A stretch of DNA of 5,201 nucleotides, from positions 1 to 5,201 of the forward strand of contig DATDOY010000258.1 of NCBI GenBank assembly GCA_035293045.1, given 5' to 3'. A program made the position numbers and the translations under genes. Under the pieces are notes generated by a model that saw only the letters and a list, made by a program, of their open reading frames with translations, did no database searches and was not told the origin of the DNA. This stretch comes from DATDOY01 sp035293045. GTDB lineage: Bacteria > Actinomycetota > Acidimicrobiia > IMCC26256 > JACPCJ01. This document shows, piece by piece, positions 1 to 3,917 of the stretch (position 1 is the first letter of the stretch; every line of letters begins with the position of its first letter).

Positions 1-207
1 ATCGGCGTATACCGCCTCTGGCGCGACCTCGGCTTTGTGGCCGGTGCGCTCTTGGCGGGAATCGTGGCCGACGTCGTCGGCGTCGAGGAGGCCATCCTCA
101 CGGTGGCGGCCGTCACCGCGGCGTCGGGATTCATCGCGTGGGCTCGCATGTCGGAGTCACACGTTGGGATCGCGAGTGGGAACCAGTCAACAGAGGAGGA
201 GTCATGA
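1..207 (+). CDS. MFS transporter, C-terminal end (partial)
   Basis: The window opens inside this gene; 68 residues and the TGA stop are visible in frame 1. The sequence begins with YRLWRDLG, a motif usual near the last transmembrane helices of bacterial MFS exporters. Two hydrophobic segments follow (about residues 11-25 and 29-47), separated by a short DVVGVEE turn, which fits TM11 and TM12 with a hydrophilic cytoplasmic tail of about 20 residues. The substrate cannot be told from this fragment. The stop codon overlaps the ATG of the next gene (ATGA at 204-207), so the two are probably co-transcribed and translationally coupled. By context it could export a thiol-reactive or metalloid compound, but that is inference only. 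Family call is fairly sure; function is unknown. Confidence 0.75.
   Translation: MGVYRLWRDLGFVAGALLAGIVADVVGVEEAILTVAAVTAASGFIAWARMSESHVGIASGNQSTEEES
194..201 (+). promoter_or_regulatory. Strong Shine-Dalgarno site for the methyltransferase
   Basis: AGGAGGAG lies 2 nt before the ATG at 204, with its AGGAGG core at 194-199 (4-nt gap). It lies inside the end of the transporter gene. It fixes the start at 204 rather than the in-frame GTG at 138, which has no such site and would lie deep inside the transporter. Confidence 0.8.
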
Positions 208-977
208 GTGACGTTCTGCCGGTCGACCCGGTTGCGTTGCGTGAGGAGGTGAAGGCGAAATACCGCGCCGTCGCCGAGGAGCCGGATGCGACCTTCCACT
301 TCCACACCGGGCGTCGTAACGCGCTCGGCCTCGGGTATCCGCCGGACGTGGTGGACGCGTTCCCTGACGTCGCGGTGGAGTCGTTTGCCGGGGTCGGCAA
401 CCCGTTCGAGCTTCGCGAGTTGCGTCCCGGCGAACGCGTCGCCGACGTCGGGTCGGGCGCCGGATTCGATTCGTTCGTCGCGGGACGCGCCGTGGGGCCG
501 ACCGGCCATGTGGTGGGCGTCGACATGACCGAGGAGATGCTCGACAAGTCGAGGGCCACGGCCGCCTCGCTCGGGTACGACCACGTCGAGTTCCGCGAGG
601 GTCTCGCCGAGAGCCTTCCGGTCGAGGACGGCTGGGCCGACGTCGTCATCTCCAACGGCGTCATCAACCTCTGCGCCGACAAGCGTCTCGCCTTCGACGA
701 GATCTGGCGCGTGCTCCGCTCGGGCGGCGTGCTCCAGTTCGCCGACATCGCCAACGGCCAGCCGATTCCCGAAGGAGCGCTGAAAGACATCGACCTGTGG
801 ACCGGCTGAATTGCCGGTGGCCTGCCGGGTGCAGGCTGGAAGCAAATGCTCGAGGACGTCGGGTTCGTGGGCGTCGAGATCGGTCCTCCGGTGGACACCT
901 TCGGCGGGGCCGAGGGTGAGGAAAAGGCGCGCCAGTTCGAGGTCTACGGCCACGCCTTTCTCGCCCGCAAACCCTGA
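204..977 (+). CDS. ArsM-like SAM-dependent methyltransferase, probable selenoprotein (Sec at residue 202, UGA 807-809)
   Basis: This is a class I SAM methyltransferase of 257 aa. Motif I is DVGSGAG (residues 81-87), followed by VVGVDMTEEM, the acidic end of strand 2 that binds the SAM ribose, and by DVVISNGVINL (about 146-156). An in-frame TGA occurs at 807-809, but the frame continues for 55 codons with GC-rich third positions and family-like sequence: WTG-(UGA)-IAGGLP, then EDVGFVGVEIGPP, ending YGHAFLARKP. Bacterial arsenite methyltransferases have Cys at this place (GCxAGA), so UGA most likely encodes selenocysteine, and a SECIS-like hairpin follows at 818-838. The other two ArsM cysteines are replaced: GCGNP reads GVGNP (Val64) and SNCV reads SNGV (Gly152). 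The substrate may therefore not be arsenite. I recall selenoproteins of this general kind in databases (possibly named MduA) but could not check. The alternative is a gene truncated at 809, or a TGC-to-TGA error. Confidence 0.8.
807..809 (+). other. In-frame UGA, probable selenocysteine codon
   Basis: The TGA is in the frame of the ATG at 204 and falls on the position of the conserved ArsM Cys in GCxAGA. Homologous-looking protein continues on both sides without a shift, to a second TGA at 975-977. Decoding would need SelA, SelB, SelD and tRNA-Sec encoded elsewhere in the genome. Confidence 0.75.
818..838 (+). promoter_or_regulatory. Candidate bacterial SECIS hairpin
   Basis: The 5' arm 818-825 pairs with 831-838 in 8 pairs: two G-U wobbles at the base, then six Watson-Crick pairs (GCCTGC with GCAGGC). 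The loop is CGGGT (826-830). The loop starts 16 nt after the UGA, and its second base is G. Bacterial SECIS elements such as that of E. coli fdhF have a short stem with G in the first loop positions at about this distance. The hairpin lies inside coding sequence, as bacterial SECIS elements do. Confidence 0.65.
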
Positions 978-985
978 TTACCAGC

Positions 986-1032
986 GTCTGTGGCGCGTTA
1001 GCGGGGTATATCCCCGCTAACGCGCCACAGAC
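986..1032 (+). terminator. Perfect 21-bp inverted repeat, probable terminator
   Basis: Positions 986-1006 are the exact reverse complement of 1012-1032, with a 5-nt loop TATAT. It starts 8 nt after the stop of the methyltransferase gene and lies before arsC. The hairpin would be very stable in RNA. No T-run follows, but high-GC actinobacterial terminators often lack one. Since the element is symmetric it could act on both strands, or be a dispersed palindromic repeat or a protein-binding site. Confidence 0.55.
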
Positions 1033-1080
1033 AGCGAAGGCCGGGCGCGGTGGAGCCGCCGATCGCCGCGCGGGTCGCAG

Positions 1081-1093
1081 TACGGTCGTGCGC
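1081..1093 (+). promoter_or_regulatory. Candidate -10 box for a leaderless arsC transcript
   Basis: TACGGT at 1081-1086 fits the actinobacterial -10 pattern TANNNT and sits exactly 7 nt before the ATG at 1094, so transcription would start at or next to the A of the start codon. No Shine-Dalgarno sequence is visible before this ATG, in keeping with a leaderless message. No convincing -35 box is seen. Confidence 0.45.
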
Positions 1094-1444
1094 ATGAGCG
1101 ACGTCACGGTGTTCTTCAACCCGAAATGCGGGACGTGTCGGACCGCGTGGTCGATCCTCGAGGAGAAGGGCATCGACGCCGAGCAGTACCGATACCTCGA
1201 CTCGGGTCCGGACCGAGTCGAGATCGAGCGCGTCATGGGGCTGCTCGGGATCACCGACCCCCGCGAGATGATGCGGGCGAAGGAAGCCGTGTACCAGGAA
1301 CTCGGCCTCGAGACCGCCGACCGCGACGCACTGATCGACGCCATGGTCCAGCACCCCATCCTGATCGAGCGACCGATCATCATCCGCGGCGACCGCGCGG
1401 TTATCGCCCGACCGGCCGAGCGCGCCCTCGAACTCTTCGACTGA
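1094..1444 (+). CDS. arsC: ArsC-family arsenate reductase-like protein
   Basis: This is a 116-aa protein of the ArsC/Spx thioredoxin-fold family. The N-terminus VTVFFNPKCGTCR carries the catalytic Cys12 as part of a CGTC pair. The arginines that bind arsenate in E. coli ArsC have counterparts here: Arg61 (MMRAKE), Arg93 (HPILIERPI) and Arg106 (VIARP). The length is that of short glutaredoxin-coupled ArsC proteins rather than of low-molecular-weight phosphatase-type reductases. The family reduces arsenate to arsenite using thiols. The extra Cys15 is seen in several ArsC-like and YffB-like proteins, so some other reductase role is possible. ATG 1094 is preferred to GTG 1088 because a -10-like box lies 7 nt upstream of the ATG. 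It stands after a terminator-like hairpin, so it is probably transcribed separately from the selenoprotein gene. The family call is firm; the arsenate substrate is likely but unproven. Confidence 0.85.
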   Translation: MSDVTVFFNPKCGTCRTAWSILEEKGIDAEQYRYLDSGPDRVEIERVMGLLGITDPREMMRAKEAVYQELGLETADRDALIDAMVQHPILIERPIIIRGDRAVIARPAERALELFD

Positions 1445-1478
1445 CGACGGCCACGACGCGCCGCCGCCCGGGCGTCGG

Positions 1479-1491
1479 TAGTGTGCGAGCG
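1479..1491 (+). promoter_or_regulatory. Candidate -10 box for a leaderless cbiGH transcript
   Basis: TAGTGT at 1479-1484 fits TANNNT and, as before arsC, lies exactly 7 nt upstream of the ATG (1492). The gap between the arsC stop and this ATG is only 47 nt and has no Shine-Dalgarno sequence. The gene may also be reached by read-through from arsC. Confidence 0.45.
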
Positions 1492-3120
1492 ATGAAAGTG
1501 GTCGTGATCTCGACGTCGGCAACGGGACGGGCCCTCGGCGAATCGCTCCCGTTCGAACACGTTCGCGGATCGCTTGCGTCGAGCTTCGCGCTCGCGTGGA
1601 ACGAAGCCGACGTGGTCGTGTGCGTGGGGGACGTGTCGAGCGTCGTTCGCGCCGCCGCCCCGCTGCTCGGCCGCGACCCGGGTCCAGGGATCGTCTGCGT
1701 GGACGAATCGGCGACGTGGGTTGTCGCGGTCCTCGAGGGTCGAGGCTCGGCCTCCGCGGTGGCCATCGAAGTGGCCGATCGCCTTGACGCCGACGTCGTG
1801 CTCACCGAGTCCGTTGGGGGCGGCCGACTCGACGAGTTCGACGCCTTCTCGGTGGAAGGCGAGGTCGAAGTGCTCGCGGCCGCTCTCGCCGAAGGGGCCG
1901 CCGTCGACATCGAGGTCGACCCGGAACTTCGCGAGTGGCCCCTTCCGCCGCGGCTGGTGATGGCCGCCACCGCGGTGACCTCCGCGACGGGGCCACGCCC
2001 CGTCGTCGTGGTGACCGACCGGATCACCTCGCCGCGATCGGGGGATACGGTCCTGCACCCGCGGTCGCTGGTCGCCGGGATTGCGGCGAGTGCGGGGGCT
2101 TCCGCTCGCGAGATCGACGATCTCCTCCACGAGCTGCTCCGCGACGAGGGCCTCTCGCCGGAAGCGCTCGCAGAAGTCGCGACGTCTGACCTGTGCGCGT
2201 CCGAACTCGGTGTGCTGGCGCTCGGGCTGCCCGTGCGGTCGTTGAGCACGGAGCGCCTCTTGGGGGTCAAGGCCCTGCCGCGGGTGGCCGAGGCGGCGGC
2301 CCGTCGCTCGGCGGGGCGCGACGGCACGCTCGTGACCTCCGTGCGATCGAGCAGCGACGGATCGGTGGTGATCGCCCGCCGGGCGCGGCCGCGCGGTCAG
2401 CTCGCCTTGGTGGGCCTGGGACCGGGCGATCCCGAACAGCGCACCGGCGCGGCGGCCGACGCGGTGCTCCTGGCCGACGTCGTGGTCGCCTCGGGCACAG
2501 ACCTCGAGCAGGTGCGCGACCTGCTTCGCCCCCGCCACGAGGTCGTCGAGCGCATGCCGGGTGACGAACCCGCCCGCGTCCGCCAGGCGCTTGCCGAGGC
2601 CGAGCGGGGCCGGCGCGTCGTGCTGCTCTGTAGCGGCGACGCCGGCGTGTATGCGCTGGCGCCGATGGCGTGCGAGCTCGCCGCCGACGCGGACGCCGAC
2701 GTCGACGTGATTCCCGGCGTCACCGCCGCCACGAGCGCGGCGGCGCTCCTCGGCGCGCCGCTGGGTCACGACTTCGTGCTCATCTCCCTGTCGGACGCGT
2801 TCACGCCTTGGGAGGTCATCGCGTCGCGGATCCGGGCGGCGGGGGAGGCCGACCTCGTCGCCGTCTTCTACGAGCCGCGCACGAGCGGACGCCCTGATCA
2901 GCTCGCGCGGGCGCGTCGCATTCTCCTGGAGCATCGCAAGCCGGAGACGCCCGTTGGCATCGTGACCGACGCGTACCGTCCCGAAGAGGAGCTGACGGTG
3001 ACGACCCTCGGCGACCTCGACCCGACCCTGGTCGGCATGACGACCACCGTCATCGTCGGATCGACGACGACGGTGGTGGTCGACGGCCGCATGGTGACAC
3101 CGGCGGCCTATCTTCCGTAA
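1492..3120 (+). CDS. cbiGH: CbiG-CbiH fusion: cobalt-precorrin-5A hydrolase / precorrin-3B C17-methyltransferase
   Basis: This is a 542-aa bifunctional corrin-ring enzyme. Residues 1 to about 300 are CbiG-like: VCVGDVSSVVRAAAPLLGRD (44-62) with VCVDESATWVV matches the CbiG N-terminal region, and ATSDLCASELGVLAL (230-244) matches the C-terminal part. Residues about 304-542 are CbiH/CobJ: the SAM-binding GLGPGDPE (308-315), SGDAGVY (381-387), the PGVTAATSAAALLGAPLG stretch (408-425), LSDAFTPWE (433-441), the FYEPRTSGRP segment (459-468) and MTTTVIVGS near the end. CbiH/CobJ methylates C17 with ring contraction; CbiG opens the lactone and releases acetaldehyde in the cobalt-early route. The CbiG GHxGGAN-type loop is degenerate here (GRGSASA, 83-89), so hydrolase activity is less certain. 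The start is set by alignment and by the -10 box 7 nt upstream; longer in-frame extensions would overlap arsC. The neighbouring riboswitch supports a B12 context. Confidence 0.9.
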   Translation: MKVVVISTSATGRALGESLPFEHVRGSLASSFALAWNEADVVVCVGDVSSVVRAAAPLLGRDPGPGIVCVDESATWVVAVLEGRGSASAVAIEVADRLDADVVLTESVGGGRLDEFDAFSVEGEVEVLAAALAEGAAVDIEVDPELREWPLPPRLVMAATAVTSATGPRPVVVVTDRITSPRSGDTVLHPRSLVAGIAASAGASAREIDDLLHELLRDEGLSPEALAEVATSDLCASELGVLALGLPVRSLSTERLLGVKALPRVAEAAARRSAGRDGTLVTSVRSSSDGSVVIARRARPRGQLALVGLGPGDPEQRTGAAADAVLLADVVVASGTDLEQVRDLLRPRHEVVERMPGDEPARVRQALAEAERGRRVVLLCSGDAGVYALAPMACELAADADADVDVIPGVTAATSAAALLGAPLGHDFVLISLSDAFTPWEVIASRIRAAGEADLVAVFYEPRTSGRPDQLARARRILLEHRKPETPVGIVTDAYRPEEELTVTTLGDLDPTLVGMTTTVIVGSTTTVVVDGRMVTPAAYLP

Positions 3121-3158
3121 CGACGCCTGCCGTAGCCCTGCCGTAACCGGCGGCGTCG
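3121..3158 (+). terminator. Terminator-like hairpin after cbiGH
   Basis: Starting right after the TAA stop, CGACGCC (3121-3127) pairs with GGCGTCG (3152-3158). After a one-base bulge, GCCG (3129-3132) pairs with CGGC (3148-3151), giving 11 pairs around a 15-nt loop. No T-tract follows. It would separate cbiGH from the riboswitch transcript, but it may be only GC-rich chance pairing. Confidence 0.35.
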
Positions 3159-3216
3159 GCGGAGTAGTCGCCCCCGCGCGCGCTCGTCTGGTAGACAAGC
3201 CGGACAACCAATGCAC

Positions 3217-3333
3217 TCACGGTAGGTCTCGGGGAAGCCGGTGGAAGTCCGGCGCTGTCCCGCAACTGTGAGCCGATCGCCTCGCCCCTTCGCAGGCTTG
3301 GCCGATCGGCAAGCCAGGAACCCGCCTCCGTGA
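3217..3333 (+). ncRNA. Cobalamin (B12) riboswitch
   Basis: The conserved core is clear: GGGAAGCCGGTGGAAGTCC at 3232-3250, then GGCGCTGTCCCGCAACTGTGA, and the B12 box AAGCCAGGAACCCGCC at 3311-3326. The closing stem P1 is a perfect TCACGG (3217-3222) with CCGTGA (3328-3333). A peripheral stem pairs GCCGATCG (3272-3279) with CGATCGGC (3303-3310). The element binds adenosylcobalamin-type ligands and normally shuts off downstream genes when B12 is plentiful. It faces the DUF4430 and toroid genes, 146 nt ahead of the first start. No intrinsic terminator with a T-run is seen after it, so control is more likely at translation or through Rho. I found no convincing promoter box between 3159 and 3216. 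Confidence 0.95.
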
Positions 3334-3345
3334 TCGCCCGACCGA

Positions 3346-3363
3346 CCCTTCGTGGAGAAAGGG
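3346..3363 (+). promoter_or_regulatory. Possible hairpin over the upstream-ORF ribosome binding site
   Basis: CCCTT (3346-3350) can pair with AAGGG (3359-3363), covering part of the purine-rich AAAGGGGGAGG (3358-3368) that precedes the ATG at 3374. It lies 12 nt after the riboswitch aptamer and could be part of its expression platform. The stem is only 5 bp, so this is tentative. Confidence 0.3.
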
Positions 3364-3373
3364 GGAGGCGCCC

Positions 3374-3403
3374 ATGAGCCACTCACCGATCCGCAGTCCC
3401 TAG
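3374..3403 (+). CDS. Possible 9-codon upstream ORF (leader peptide)
   Basis: The ORF reads MSHSPIRSP and then TAG. It is preceded by AAAGGGGGAGG (3358-3368) with a 5-nt gap to the ATG, the purest Shine-Dalgarno-like sequence in the leader. It lies between the B12 aptamer and the DUF4430 gene, in another frame from that gene. The peptide itself has no recognisable family. Its stop codon lies 5 nt before a segment (3409-3416) that can pair with the downstream ribosome binding site, so its translation could affect that pairing. The purine run may instead belong only to riboswitch switching, and the ORF may be chance. Confidence 0.35.
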   Translation: MSHSPIRSP

Positions 3404-3408
3404 CCGGA

Positions 3409-3474
3409 TCCCTTCGTCCGTCCTGGCAGTTCTTCAGACGTTCTCGCGCGCATACCGGCGCGCCTTCGAAGGGA
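3409..3474 (+). promoter_or_regulatory. Candidate anti-Shine-Dalgarno pairing of the riboswitch expression platform
   Basis: TCCCTTCG (3409-3416) is the exact complement of CGAAGGGA (3467-3474), which includes the ribosome binding site of the DUF4430 gene. The enclosed segment holds a 6-bp GC-only hairpin, GCGCGC (3446-3451) with GCGCGC (3458-3463) around ATACCG. A second copy of CCCTTCG at 3346-3352 offers an alternative partner. Together these could mask or release translation start depending on the aptamer state. Confidence 0.4.
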
Positions 3475-3475
3475 G
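3468..3475 (+). promoter_or_regulatory. Ribosome binding site of the DUF4430 gene
   Basis: GAAGGGAG lies 4 nt before the ATG at 3480 and fixes that start. It lies within the sequence that can be masked by 3409-3416. Confidence 0.75.
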
Positions 3476-3479
3476 TCCC

Positions 3480-3917
3480 ATGCGCAAGTTCATCCTCTGG
3501 GTCGTGCCGCTCGTTTCGATCGCCGCGGTGGCGTGGCCGGCGCAAGCGGTCGACGTCACCGTGCATCTCGACGTCGACGTGGTCACCGCCGCGCCCCTCG
3601 CCGACTGCGACGTGTCCGTGCCGAGCGGATCAAGCGGCCTCGCCGTCCTCGACGCCGCCGTGGCCAACGGCTGCATCGAGAGCTATGAAACCCAGACGTT
3701 CGGTTTCGGGAAGCTGGTCACGTGCATCAACGACCTTTGCCAGACGCCGGACGAGACCCTCAACGCCGTCAACTGGACCGTCTTTGTCGACGGGCACGTG
3801 GCGGGTGAGGGCGTGAGCGACCTGCGGTTCCCCGCCGACGGCACCACGCTCGGGTTTTCGTACGGCCCGTGGGCCATCTACGGGACGTGCTTCATCCTCG
3901 GTGTGGCGTGCCCCTAA
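3480..3917 (+). CDS. Secreted DUF4430 (transcobalamin C-terminal beta-domain-like) protein
   Basis: This is a 145-aa exported protein. Residues 1-23 form a Sec signal peptide: MRK, a hydrophobic core, and an AQA cleavage site before VDV. The mature part matches the DUF4430 pattern: a first beta strand (VDVTVHLDVDVV), a gSSGLAVLDAA helix region (50-60), GFGKLVTCIND (75-85), NWTVFVDGHVAGEGVSDLRF (98-117) and a closing dGTTLGFSYGPW (120-131). DUF4430 is the family of the C-terminal beta domain of animal transcobalamin and intrinsic factor. Six cysteines (43, 65, 82, 87, 137, 144) in the mature protein suggest up to three disulfides outside the membrane. No lipobox or anchor is visible. It is the first gene after the B12 riboswitch and overlaps the toroid gene. 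I infer that it forms one half of a cobalamin binder. B12 binding itself is not proven by the sequence. Confidence 0.8.
   Translation: MRKFILWVVPLVSIAAVAWPAQAVDVTVHLDVDVVTAAPLADCDVSVPSGSSGLAVLDAAVANGCIESYETQTFGFGKLVTCINDLCQTPDETLNAVNWTVFVDGHVAGEGVSDLRFPADGTTLGFSYGPWAIYGTCFILGVACP

Larger units (their letters stand above)
3121..3479 (+). other. 359-base untranslated leader region between cbiGH and the DUF4430 gene
   Basis: This is the only stretch over 300 bases without a long gene. In order it holds the post-cbiGH hairpin, about 58 bases that must include the promoter (no clear box seen), the B12 aptamer, a possible 9-codon ORF and the candidate masking stem. The motif CCTTCG occurs four times (from 3287, 3347, 3411 and 3463), so several alternative pairings with purine-rich segments are possible. 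Confidence 0.7.

Noticed and set aside
138..203. GTG start at 138 for the methyltransferase
   Set aside because: It would overlap the transporter gene by some 70 bases and lacks a ribosome binding site. The ATG at 204 has a strong one and the usual ATGA overlap.
204..809. The methyltransferase as a complete 201-aa protein ending at the first TGA
   Set aside because: The C-terminal third of the fold follows in the same frame and the stop sits on a conserved Cys column, so recoding explains the data better. It remains the main alternative.
811..1020. Small + strand ORF after the first TGA in another frame
   Set aside because: It overlaps the continuing methyltransferase frame and runs into the palindrome, with no recognisable sequence.
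1126..1491. In-frame upstream extension of cbiGH to 1126
   Set aside because: The extension overlaps nearly all of arsC in another frame and gives Arg/Pro-rich sequence without homology. CbiG homology and the -10 box point to 1492.
664..3216. An 850-codon open frame on the minus strand
   Set aside because: It runs antisense across three well-recognised genes and has an Arg/His-rich composition with no family motifs. It is a by-product of high GC content.
3352..3816. A 154-codon + strand frame across the leader and the DUF4430 gene
   Set aside because: Its Ser/Arg/Pro-rich sequence is a frame shadow of the DUF4430 gene, which has a signal peptide, ribosome binding site and family motifs.
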